This document shows positions 19,802 through 27,716 of a DNA stretch of 64,000 nt, in pieces. The stretch spans positions 319,882 to 383,881 of the forward strand of contig NZ_KQ948764.1 in assembly GCF_001514205.1 (NCBI RefSeq), in the 5' to 3' direction. The position numbers and the translations under genes were made by a program. Below the pieces are notes generated by a model. The model had not been told where the DNA came from. It was given only the letters and a program-made list of their open reading frames with translations, and did not search any database. Numbering within the stretch: position 1 is the first letter of the stretch; every line of letters starts with the position of its first letter. This DNA comes from Streptomyces griseoruber (GTDB lineage: Bacteria > Actinomycetota > Actinomycetes > Streptomycetales > Streptomycetaceae).

Positions 19802-21078
19802 GACCACCGGCCCCCTGGGACGAGGGCACCCCGACCGGAACGGCACCGGGAGACGGGGGAACGTCGACGACTGCGGAGGGAGCACCGACGGAGAGGGCGA
19901 CGGGGACGGCGATGGGGACGGGGACGGGGGCGGGGAGAGCCTGTGCGGTCGCCGACGGCGAAGCCGGGGCCCGGATCCACGGCCTCCTCCTCGGCCTCGC
20001 CGCAGGCGACGCCGCCGGCTGGCCCGCGGCCCGCCACCGCGCGTCCCGCATGCCCGACTGGACCCGCCGTCTCACCCGCGAACTCGACACCTTCGCCGAA
20101 CACAACGCCACGACCACCCTCCCCGTCCCCATCGCCCTCAACCAACCCCCCGAACCCCTCCGCCTCGGCCCCTCCGACGACGCCGAATGGGCCGCCTTCG
20201 CCGCGGAAGCGGTCCTGCGCGCGGGCGACGACACCGCCCTCGGCGACCTCAGCCGGGAACGCCGTACGCGCGCAGCCATCGACCTCACCTGGAACGCCCT
20301 CGCCTGCGAGGTCGCCGCGGCGGCCGACCGCGCCCCCGAGATCGAGTCCGCCGTCCTCCCCCTGCGCGCCCGCATCTCCGTCCGCGCCGGCCTCGGCAAC
20401 CTCGCGACCGGCCTGCGGCCCCCCGCCACCGGCCACGACAACCCGCACTACTTCGACGACGCCGCCTGCGTCCGCGCCTGCGTCCTCGCCGTCGCCCACC
20501 CCGGCGATCCCCGACTCGCCGCCGAACTGGCCGAGTTCGACGCCCGCTACACCCAGGACGGCGACGGCGTGCACGGCGCCCGCGCGATGGCCGCGGCCGT
20601 CTCCCTCGCCCTGACCGGCGCACCCCCCGAGGCCTGCACGGCCGCGGCCCTCGCCGAACTCCCCGAGCGCACCGAGATCGGCCGCAACGCCCGCCACGCA
20701 CTGCGCCTCGCGCACGAGGCCGACAGCGCCTTCGCCCTGATCCCCCTCCTGGAACACCAGATCGTCGACCACGTCTACAGCTACGGCATCGCCGCCGCCG
20801 AGACGGTCCCGGTGGCCCTGGCCCTGGTCAGCGCCGCCCGGGGCCGTATCAGCGAAGCGGTACCGGCGGCGGCCTGCCTGTCCCGGGTCGCCGACTCGGC
20901 CCCGGCGCTCGCGGGCGCGCTGGCGGGCGCCCTCGGCGGCAAGGACGCGATCCCCGGCTCCTGGCGCGACGCCTGCCGTGTCCTCTCCGGCTGCGCGCTC
21001 CCCCGCCTCACCGGCACCGACCTGGTGGAACTCGCCGAACTCCTGGAAGCCGCACAACCGGCGCCACCAGGAGGATGA
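19798..21078 (+). CDS. ADP-ribosylglycohydrolase family protein, DraG-2, with altered metal site
   Basis: This 426-residue protein is a divergent DraG paralog, coupled to DraG-1 by an ATGA overlap. It begins with a 55-residue low-complexity segment rich in Gly, Thr and Ala. The first motif GDAAG (70-74) is present, the second is SDDAEW (126-131) in place of TDDT, and the third reads SRVADS (362-367), where the family has G-x-D-x-D-S/T. Val364 thus replaces the first metal-binding aspartate. The enzyme is likely to be impaired, or to act as a pseudoenzyme partner of the other DraG proteins. The rest of the helical fold, including AGALAGALGG, is preserved. Confidence 0.85.
   Translation: MRPPAPWDEGTPTGTAPGDGGTSTTAEGAPTERATGTAMGTGTGAGRACAVADGEAGARIHGLLLGLAAGDAAGWPAARHRASRMPDWTRRLTRELDTFAEHNATTTLPVPIALNQPPEPLRLGPSDDAEWAAFAAEAVLRAGDDTALGDLSRERRTRAAIDLTWNALACEVAAAADRAPEIESAVLPLRARISVRAGLGNLATGLRPPATGHDNPHYFDDAACVRACVLAVAHPGDPRLAAELAEFDARYTQDGDGVHGARAMAAAVSLALTGAPPEACTAAALAELPERTEIGRNARHALRLAHEADSAFALIPLLEHQIVDHVYSYGIAAAETVPVALALVSAARGRISEAVPAAACLSRVADSAPALAGALAGALGGKDAIPGSWRDACRVLSGCALPRLTGTDLVELAELLEAAQPAPPGG
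19899..19935 (+). repeat. Short G-rich tandem repeat inside DraG-2
   Basis: Imperfect repeats of a six-base GGGGAC-like unit encode a Gly/Thr run (MGTGTGAG region) in the N-terminal extension of DraG-2. This looks like replication slippage in a tolerant linker. Confidence 0.7.
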
Positions 21079-21086
21079 TTCGGGGC

Positions 21087-22256
21087 ATGACGCCCAAAGA
21101 ATCAGAAACCACTCTGGAAGAACGGATCACCGGGGCCCTCGTGGGCGCGGCGGTCGGCGACGCCCTGGGCGGCCCCGTCGAGGGCTACTCCCCCGACCAG
21201 ATCGTGGAACGTCACGGCGGCCGCGTCCACGGCGTCGTCGGCCCCTGGAACGGCGACGCCTGGCGCACCGCCCGCCCGATCGCGCCGTACCACAAGGGCG
21301 ACGGACACGTCACCGACGACACCTTGATGACCCACGCCCTGATCAGGGTCTACGACCGGGTCCGCGACCACCTGGACGCGTACGCGATCACGGACCACCT
21401 GGTCCCGGACCTGATGACGACCCCGCGCTGGATCCCGGAACTTCAGACCGAGGCGCTCCCCCTGCACCGGCTCTTCCTCGCGGAGAAGTGGCTGGTGACC
21501 AGGCTCCACTACGGCCACGCCGACCCCCGCGAGGCCGGCACCGGCAACATCGTCAACTGCGGGGCGGCGATGTACATGGCCCCGGTCGGCCTGGTCAACG
21601 CGGCCCACCCGGCGGGGGCGTACGCCGAGGCCCTGGACATCGCGGGCGCCCACCAGTCCTCGTACGGCCGTGAGGCGGCGGGCGTCCTCGCGGCGGGCGT
21701 GGCGGCGGCCTGCGCCCCGGACGCCACCCCCGACTCGGTCGTCACCGCCTGCCTCGCCCTGGCGAAGGACGGCACGCGCACGGCGATCGAGAAGGTCTGC
21801 GAAGAGGCGTCCCGGCACCGGGACTTCGAGTCGGCGCTGCTCCCGCTGCGGGAGGCGGTGGCCCCGTACGACACGGTGGGCCCCGACTACCGCGCCCCCT
21901 CCCTGGCCGCCCGCCGCCCCTCCCGCCTGCACGCGATCGAGGAACTCCCCATCGCCCTCGGCATGGTGCTGGTGTCGAACGGCGACTACCGCCAGGCGGT
22001 GCTCGGCGCGGTGAACTACGGCCGGGACTGCGACTCGATCGCCACGATGGCGGGCGCGCTCGCGGGCGCCCTCGGCTCCCCCGTCCCCGACGACTGGTCC
22101 AAGCAGGTCGCGGAGGCAAGCCGCCTGGACCTCTGGGAACCGGCCCGCACGCTGGCGGAGGTCACCCGCGAGATCTTCGAGAAGGACGTCCGCAGACACC
22201 GCTCCCACGAAGCGGCCTTCACCACCTTGCTCGGAGGCCCGGGATGCTCCGCCTGA
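21087..22256 (+). CDS. ADP-ribosylglycohydrolase family protein, DraG-3
   Basis: This is a 389-residue DraG-family hydrolase with all metal motifs intact: GDALGGP (24-30), TDDT (76-79) and GRDCDS (Asp314, Asp316). It is clearly different from DraG-1 and contains an insert (residues 110-165: TTPRWIPELQ, NIVNCGAAMYMAP) found in the broad-specificity bacterial branch of the family. AGGAGG lies at 21069-21074; the ATG at 21075 overlaps the DraG-2 stop but touches that ribosome site, so I prefer the ATG at 21087 (MTPKESE). Either start keeps it in the operon. Magnesium-dependent hydrolysis of a ribosyl bond is inferred from the family. Confidence 0.9.
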   Translation: MTPKESETTLEERITGALVGAAVGDALGGPVEGYSPDQIVERHGGRVHGVVGPWNGDAWRTARPIAPYHKGDGHVTDDTLMTHALIRVYDRVRDHLDAYAITDHLVPDLMTTPRWIPELQTEALPLHRLFLAEKWLVTRLHYGHADPREAGTGNIVNCGAAMYMAPVGLVNAAHPAGAYAEALDIAGAHQSSYGREAAGVLAAGVAAACAPDATPDSVVTACLALAKDGTRTAIEKVCEEASRHRDFESALLPLREAVAPYDTVGPDYRAPSLAARRPSRLHAIEELPIALGMVLVSNGDYRQAVLGAVNYGRDCDSIATMAGALAGALGSPVPDDWSKQVAEASRLDLWEPARTLAEVTREIFEKDVRRHRSHEAAFTTLLGGPGCSA

Positions 22257-23617
22257 CCTGGGTCCAGCCGGAGGACCTCCTCGGCCACGAACTCCGCCAG
22301 GCCGCCGAGGACGGCCGCGAGCCGTCGGCTGTCGCCGCGCGCTGGCGGGCAGCAGGCGGCCCGGAGGCACCGGACAGCGCGGGGGCGTCCCCCCACAGGG
22401 CCTCGCGCTATCTGCGCCAGCTGGCAGAGGACCTGCTGGACGAACTCGCCGACCTGCCCAGCAGGTCGGCGGAAGACGAACCGACAGACCTGATCGCCGT
22501 CCAACGGTGCTGTGACTGGCCTCGCCCCGTGGCGGACCGTCCCGCTGCCCCCACCCGGGCCGCCCTCGAAGCAGCCTGGCTCGGCAGAGCAGTCGGCTGC
22601 CTCCTCGGCAAACCGGTGGAGAAACTCCCCCTCGACGCCATCCGGGCCCTTGCCGGGTCCACCGGCAACTGGCCCCTCACCACCTACTTCACAGCCCGGG
22701 GAGTCCCCCCGGACCTGCTCACCGAACACCCCTGGAACCGCCGCTCGGCCGCCACCTCCCTCGCCGAGAACATCGACGGCATGCCCGAGGACGACGACCT
22801 CAACTACCCCCTCCTCAACCTCCTCCTGCGCCAACGCCACGGCAGTCGCTTCACCACCACCGACGTGGCACGGCTCTGGCTCGACGAACTGCCCCCCGGC
22901 CGCACCTTCACCGCCGAACGCGTCGCCTTCCGCAACCTCCTCTCCGGCATCGAACCCCCGCACACCGCCCGCCACCGCAACCCCTTCCGCGAGTGGATCG
23001 GCGCCCTCATCCGCGCCGACGTCCACGGCTGGACCAACCCCGGCGACCCGGCCGCCGCCGCGGAGCAGGCCCACCGCGACGCCACCCTCACCCACACCGC
23101 CAACGGCGTCTACGCGGCCATGTTCGCCGCGGCCACCCTCGCGACGGCCGCCACCGCGGCCCACGACGTCCATGCCTGTCTGCGCACCGGTCTGACGGTG
23201 GTCCCGCCCCGCTCCCGCCTCGCGAAGGCCGTCACCCACGCGATCCAACTCGCCGAGACGCACCGCGACTTCGACACGGTGGTGGACGAACTCCACACCA
23301 TCCACAAGGATCTGCACTGGGTCCACGCGATCCCCAACACCGCCCTGATCGCCGCCGCCCTCACCCACGCCGACGGCGACTTCACCGGCTCCGTCTGCCG
23401 CGCGGTGTCCGGCGGCTGGGACACCGACTCCAACGGTGCGACGGCGGGCAGCATCGCCGGCCTCCTCGCCGGCGACCCCGCCGCCCTCCCCGCCCGCTGG
23501 ACGGCCCCGCTGAAGAACCGCCTCGCCACCTCCGTCACCGGCTTCGACGGCATCGGCTTCGACGCCCTCGCCCACCTCACCTGGTCCCTCACCCACCGGG
23601 AGGCATCCCGCCCATGA
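22244..23617 (+). CDS. ADP-ribosylglycohydrolase family protein, DraG-4 (EDDD-type)
   Basis: This 457-residue protein belongs to a different branch of the DraG fold. About 100 N-terminal residues form a helical extension. The core then starts with GRAVGCLLGKPVE (114-126), where Cys replaces the usual Asp. The second motif is EDDDLNY (182-188) and the third GGWDTDSNG (Asp393, Asp395). Members with the EDDDLNY signature often sit beside ribokinases or sugar and nucleoside genes, which is the case here. The start lies inside the DraG-3 3' end, with GGAGG upstream. A role as a ribosyl-N-glycoside hydrolase feeding ribose to the next gene is inference. Confidence 0.88.
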   Translation: MLRLTWVQPEDLLGHELRQAAEDGREPSAVAARWRAAGGPEAPDSAGASPHRASRYLRQLAEDLLDELADLPSRSAEDEPTDLIAVQRCCDWPRPVADRPAAPTRAALEAAWLGRAVGCLLGKPVEKLPLDAIRALAGSTGNWPLTTYFTARGVPPDLLTEHPWNRRSAATSLAENIDGMPEDDDLNYPLLNLLLRQRHGSRFTTTDVARLWLDELPPGRTFTAERVAFRNLLSGIEPPHTARHRNPFREWIGALIRADVHGWTNPGDPAAAAEQAHRDATLTHTANGVYAAMFAAATLATAATAAHDVHACLRTGLTVVPPRSRLAKAVTHAIQLAETHRDFDTVVDELHTIHKDLHWVHAIPNTALIAAALTHADGDFTGSVCRAVSGGWDTDSNGATAGSIAGLLAGDPAALPARWTAPLKNRLATSVTGFDGIGFDALAHLTWSLTHREASRP

Positions 23618-24507
23618 CCGACATCGTCGTGCTCGGCAGCACGAACATGGACCTCGTCGCCTACGTCGAGAAGGCCCCGCAGCGCGGGGAGACCGTGACG
23701 GGACGGGAGTTCCGTACGATCCCCGGCGGCAAGGGCGCCAACCAGGCGATCGCCGCCGCCCACGCCGGAGGCACCGTCTCGATGATCGGCGCGGTCGGCA
23801 ACGACTCCTTCGGCGCCCGCCTCCGCTCCACCCTGGAGCACTCGGGCGTCAACACCGACCATCTGCGCACGGTCGAGTTCCCCTCCGGCACCGCGCACAT
23901 CGTCGTGGACGAGGAGGGCGGCAACGCGATCGTCGTCGTCCCCGGCGCCAACGGCACCGTCGACCATCTCGCCCCCGGCGACGAGGGCCTCATCGCCTCC
24001 GCCGACGCGCTCCTGCTCCAGCTGGAGATCCCGCTGCCCGCGGTCGTCGCGGGCGCCCGGGCGGCCCGCTCCCACGGGGTCCGTACGATCCTCACCCCGG
24101 CCCCCGCCCAGCCCCTGCCGCCCGAACTGCTCGCCGCCACCGACCTGCTGGTGCCCAACGAGCACGAGGCGACCACGCTCACCGGCCGCACCGACCCCCG
24201 CGAGGCCGCCGCCGCGCTGCTGGAGCTCGTCCCCGAGGTCGTCATCACGCTCGGCGCGGCCGGCAGCCTGCACGCGGCGCGCGGCACCGAGCCGCTCACC
24301 GTGACCGCCCCGCAGGTCGCCGCCGTCGACTCCACCGGCGCGGGCGACACCTTCGTCGGCGCCCTCGCGGTGGCCCTCGGCGAGGAACGCCCCGTACGGG
24401 AGGCCCTGGCCTGGGCGGCCGCGGCGGCCGCGCTCTCGGTCCAGCGGCCGGGCGCCTCCGCGTCGATGCCGTACCGCTCCGAGATCGAGAAGCAGTACGC
24501 CTCATGA
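23614..24507 (+). CDS. rbsK: Ribokinase, PfkB family
   Basis: This 297-residue kinase phosphorylates ribose to ribose-5-phosphate or a close sugar analogue. The N-terminal substrate motif GSTNMDLVAYV is followed by PGGKGANQA. The nucleotide-binding and catalytic signature DSTGAGDTFVGAL (with the catalytic Asp in GAGD) lies near residue 245. Length is typical. Its ATG overlaps the DraG-4 stop by ATGA, and its own stop overlaps the CoA-transferase start, so it is deep inside the operon. No ribose transporter or RbsR-like regulator is adjacent, which suggests that the sugar arises inside the cell, plausibly from the DraG enzymes. Confidence 0.9.
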   Translation: MTDIVVLGSTNMDLVAYVEKAPQRGETVTGREFRTIPGGKGANQAIAAAHAGGTVSMIGAVGNDSFGARLRSTLEHSGVNTDHLRTVEFPSGTAHIVVDEEGGNAIVVVPGANGTVDHLAPGDEGLIASADALLLQLEIPLPAVVAGARAARSHGVRTILTPAPAQPLPPELLAATDLLVPNEHEATTLTGRTDPREAAAALLELVPEVVITLGAAGSLHAARGTEPLTVTAPQVAAVDSTGAGDTFVGALAVALGEERPVREALAWAAAAAALSVQRPGASASMPYRSEIEKQYAS

Positions 24508-25700
24508 CCGGGCCGACCACCCCGCTGCACGGGCTGCGCGTCCTCGACCTCGCCACCCTCTTCGCCGGCCCGCTCGCCGCCACCCTGCTCGGTGACTTCG
24601 GCGCGGAGGTCGTCAAGGTCGAGCACCCCACGAAACCCGACCCGTCCCGAGGGCACGGCCCCGCCAAGGACGGCATCGGTCTGTGGTGGAAACTCCTCGG
24701 CCGCAACAAGCGCACGATCACCCTGAACCTCTCCACCCCCGGAGGCCGCGCCACCCTGCTGCGGCTCGCCGCCGACGCCGATGTGATCGTCGAGAACTTC
24801 CGCCCGGGCACCCTGGAGAAGTGGGACCTCGGCTGGGAGGAACTGTCCGCCGCCAACCCCCGGCTGGTCCTCACCCGGGTCACCGCCTTCGGCCAGTTCG
24901 GACCGTACGCCCACCGCCCCGGCTTCGGCACCCTCGCCGAGGCGATGAGCGGCTTCGCCGCGATCACCGGGGAGCCGGACGCGCCGCCCACGCTCCCGCC
25001 GTTCGGCCTCGCCGACTCCATCACCGCCCTGGCCACCGCCTACGCCGTCATGACCGCCCTCGCCGCCCGGGAGCGCACCGGCCGCGGCCAGGTCGTGGAC
25101 ATGGCGATCATCGAGCCGATGCTCGCGGTCCTCGGCCCGCAGACCCTCTGGTACGACCAGCTCGGCTACGTCCAGCAGCGCACCGGCAACCGCTCCGCGA
25201 ACAACGCGCCGCGCAACACCTACCGCACGGCCGACGGCACCTGGGTCGCCGTCTCCACCTCGGCCCAGTCGATCGCGGAACGTGTGCTGCGCCTGGTCGG
25301 ACGCCCGGAACTGACCGACGAGCCGTGGTTCGCGACGGGCGCCGGCCGGGCCGCGCACGCCGATGTCCTCGACCGGGCCGTCGGCACCTGGATCGCGGCC
25401 CGCTCCCGCACCGAGGTCCTCGCCGCCTTCGAGAAGGCGGAGGCCGCCGTCGCCCCGATCCAGGACGTACGGGACGTGATGGACGACCCCCAGTACCAGG
25501 CCCTCGGCACGGTGACCGCCGTGGACGACCCGGAGCTGGGCCGGATCCGTATGCAGAACGTCCTCTTCCGGCTCTCGGCCACGCCCGGCGCGATCCGCTG
25601 GACCGGCCGCCCGCACGGCGCCGACACCGACGAGGTGCTCACGGAGCTGGGTCTGACCCCGGCCGAACTGGCCGCCCTGCGAGCGGAGGGCGCCCTGTGA
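24504..25700 (+). CDS. CaiB/BaiF-type (family III) CoA-transferase
   Basis: This 398-residue enzyme should transfer CoA between carboxylic acids through an aspartyl-CoA intermediate. The N-terminal CoA-binding stretch LDLATLFAGPLAATLLGDFGA is complete. The probable catalytic aspartate is Asp171 in GLADSITAL, and the family's GRGQVVDMAI follows. It is coupled on both sides: ATGA with the ribokinase, GTGA with the lyase. In itaconate and citramalate breakdown such transferases act just before a CitE-like lyase, so with the next gene it could activate and cleave a small hydroxy-acid. The acid substrate cannot be read from the sequence. Confidence 0.9.
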   Translation: MTGPTTPLHGLRVLDLATLFAGPLAATLLGDFGAEVVKVEHPTKPDPSRGHGPAKDGIGLWWKLLGRNKRTITLNLSTPGGRATLLRLAADADVIVENFRPGTLEKWDLGWEELSAANPRLVLTRVTAFGQFGPYAHRPGFGTLAEAMSGFAAITGEPDAPPTLPPFGLADSITALATAYAVMTALAARERTGRGQVVDMAIIEPMLAVLGPQTLWYDQLGYVQQRTGNRSANNAPRNTYRTADGTWVAVSTSAQSIAERVLRLVGRPELTDEPWFATGAGRAAHADVLDRAVGTWIAARSRTEVLAAFEKAEAAVAPIQDVRDVMDDPQYQALGTVTAVDDPELGRIRMQNVLFRLSATPGAIRWTGRPHGADTDEVLTELGLTPAELAALRAEGAL

Positions 25701-26527
25701 CCCCGTTCCCGCTGACCTGGCTGTACGCCCCCGGGGACCGCCCGCACACCGTCACCAAGGCCCTCGCCTCGGGCGCCGACGTCGTGATCATCGACCTGGA
25801 GGACGCGGTCGCCCCCGACCGCAAGACCTACGCCCGCAAGGCCACCGCCGAACGCCTCGCCGAGCCCCAGCCCGTTCCGGTGCACGTCCGGGTGAACGCC
25901 CTCGACGGCCCGCTGGCCTCCGCCGACCTCCAGGCGGTGGCCGCTCTGCCGGGCGTCGCGGGACTGCGGCTGCCGAAGGTGACGGCCCCGCACCAGATCA
26001 CCCGCATCGCCGAGACCACCGCCCCCGCCGACGGCGGCGCACCCCCGCTCCACGCCCTGCTGGAGAGCGCCCTCGGCATCGAACACGCCTACGCCATCGC
26101 CTGCGCGCACCCGGCCCTGCGCGGGATCGCCCTCGGCGAGGCCGACCTCCGCGCCGACCTCGGCATCCGTGCCGACGCGGGCCTCGACTGGTGCCGCTCC
26201 CGGGTCGTCGTCGCCGCCCGCGCCGCGGGACTCGCCCCGCCGCCGCAGTCCGTCCACCCCGACACCCGGGACCTCAACGGCCTCGCGGCCTCCTGCGCCC
26301 ACGGCCGCACCCTCGGCTTCCTGGGCCGTGCCGCGATCCACCCCCGCCAGCTCCCCATCATCGAGCGCGCCTATCTGCCCACCGAGCAGGAACTGGACGA
26401 GGCCGAGACGATCGTCAAGGCGGCGGTGACGGAACAGGGCGCCCAGGCCCTCCCGGACGGCCGCTTCATCGACGCGGCGGTGGTGGCGGCGGCCCAGCGC
26501 ACCCTGTCCCTGGCCCGCCGCGCCTAG
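25697..26527 (+). CDS. CitE-like CoA-ester lyase (HpcH/HpaI family)
   Basis: This 276-residue TIM-barrel enzyme resembles stand-alone CitE-like lyases that cleave citramalyl-CoA, malyl-CoA or related esters into acetyl-CoA plus a keto acid. The conserved residues are visible: DLEDAV (33-38), Arg65 in HVRVN, and metal ligands Glu123 (LLESALGI) and Asp150 (GEADLRADLG). The length fits this group rather than the citrate lyase complex. The GTG start overlaps the CoA-transferase stop, with GGAGGG upstream. It is the last gene of the DraG operon and is followed at once by a strong terminator. Confidence 0.88.
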   Translation: MTPFPLTWLYAPGDRPHTVTKALASGADVVIIDLEDAVAPDRKTYARKATAERLAEPQPVPVHVRVNALDGPLASADLQAVAALPGVAGLRLPKVTAPHQITRIAETTAPADGGAPPLHALLESALGIEHAYAIACAHPALRGIALGEADLRADLGIRADAGLDWCRSRVVVAARAAGLAPPPQSVHPDTRDLNGLAASCAHGRTLGFLGRAAIHPRQLPIIERAYLPTEQELDEAETIVKAAVTEQGAQALPDGRFIDAAVVAAAQRTLSLARRA

Positions 26528-26537
26528 GGCCTGTGCC

Positions 26538-26576
26538 ACGACGAGGGCGCCCGGAAAACCCGGGCGCCCTCGTCGT
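26538..26576. terminator. Strong bidirectional terminator after the DraG operon
   Basis: A perfect 17-bp GC-rich stem (26538-26554 with 26560-26576) closes a five-base AAAAC loop. It lies 11 bp past the CoA lyase stop and 23 bp before the lgt stop, so it can end transcription from both convergent units. Confidence 0.85.
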
Positions 26577-26599
26577 CGTAGAACCGGTGGAACCGGCCG

Positions 26600-27634
26600 T
26601 CAGCTCTTCTTCCCCGCCGACTCGGCCTCGGCCCCGTCCTTGCCCTTGGCCTCGTCCTCGTCCTCGTCCTCGACGGCGTCCTCGGACCTGGCGGCTTCCG
26701 AGGTCTCCTCGTCAGCCGCGGTCTCGTCCTTCGCCCCGGTCTTCGTCTCGGTCTTCGTCTCGGCCTTCGTCTCGGCCTTGGACTCGCCCTCCGGCTCACC
26801 CTCGCCGTCGGAGACGTCCGCACCGGGTTCCACGACCTCTTCCCGCCCCGGCCGCTTCTTCGCCGACACCACGATGTACGTCACCGCGAGCAGGAAGACG
26901 ATCAGCGCGGTCCAGTCGTTCAGCCGCAGACCGAGGATGTGGTGGGCGTCGTCGACGCGCATGTACTCGATCCAAGCCCGGCCCACGCAGTACGCGGCGA
27001 CGTACAGCGCGAACGCCCGGCCGTGCCCCAGCGTGAAGCGGCGGTCCGCCCAGATGACGAGGAGGGCGACGCCGATGCACCACAGCGACTCGTACAGGAA
27101 CGTCGGGTGGTAGTAGCCCGGCACCCGGCCGTCCGCGGAGGAGGTGATGTGCAGGGCCCAGGGCAGATCGGTCGGCTTGCCGTACAGCTCCTGGTTGAAC
27201 CAGTTGCCCCAGCGGCCGATGGCCTGTGCGAGGGCGATGCCGGGGGCGATGGCGTCGGCGTAGGCGGGCAGCGGGATGCCCCGGCGGCGGCAGCCGATCC
27301 AGGCGCCGACCGCGCCGAGGGAGATCGCGCCCCAGATACCGAGGCCGCCCTCCCAGACCTTGAAGGCGTCCACCCAGTCACGGCCCTCGGTGAAGTAGAG
27401 CTCGTAGTCCGTGATCACGTGGTAGAGCCGGCCGCCGACCAGTCCGAAGGGCACCGCCCAGACCGCGATGTCGGCCACCGTGCCGACCCGTCCGCCCCGG
27501 GCGAGCCAGCGCTTGTTGCCGAGCCAGACCGCGACGAAGACGCCGATGATGATGCAGAACGCGTAGCCGCGCAGCGGAATGGGGCCGAGGTACAGCACCC
27601 CGCGCGACGGGCTGGGAATGTAGGCAAGTTCCAT
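26600..27634 (-). CDS. lgt: Prolipoprotein diacylglyceryl transferase with acidic C-terminal tail
   Basis: Lgt adds diacylglycerol from phosphatidylglycerol to the lipobox cysteine of prolipoproteins, the first step of lipoprotein maturation at the cell membrane. The 344-residue protein has about seven membrane segments, the family signature GRWGNWFNQELYG, and HPTFLYESLW. The last 80 residues are a hydrophilic tail rich in Glu, Lys, Ala and Asp with repeats such as KAETKAETKTETKTG, beyond the usual enzyme length and probably cytoplasmic and disordered. The start MELAYIPSP is standard for the family; a 12-codon-longer frame lacks support. S. coelicolor has two lgt genes; this looks like the core one. 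Confidence 0.95.
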   Translation of the reverse strand: MELAYIPSPSRGVLYLGPIPLRGYAFCIIIGVFVAVWLGNKRWLARGGRVGTVADIAVWAVPFGLVGGRLYHVITDYELYFTEGRDWVDAFKVWEGGLGIWGAISLGAVGAWIGCRRRGIPLPAYADAIAPGIALAQAIGRWGNWFNQELYGKPTDLPWALHITSSADGRVPGYYHPTFLYESLWCIGVALLVIWADRRFTLGHGRAFALYVAAYCVGRAWIEYMRVDDAHHILGLRLNDWTALIVFLLAVTYIVVSAKKRPGREEVVEPGADVSDGEGEPEGESKAETKAETKTETKTGAKDETAADEETSEAARSEDAVEDEDEDEAKGKDGAEAESAGKKS

Positions 27635-27716
27635 GGCAGGTCCGACGCTACCCTGCCGCACCGGGCCCACGACGGGCAGCCCGGCTACGGCTCCATAACG
27701 GGCCGGTGGGAAACGC

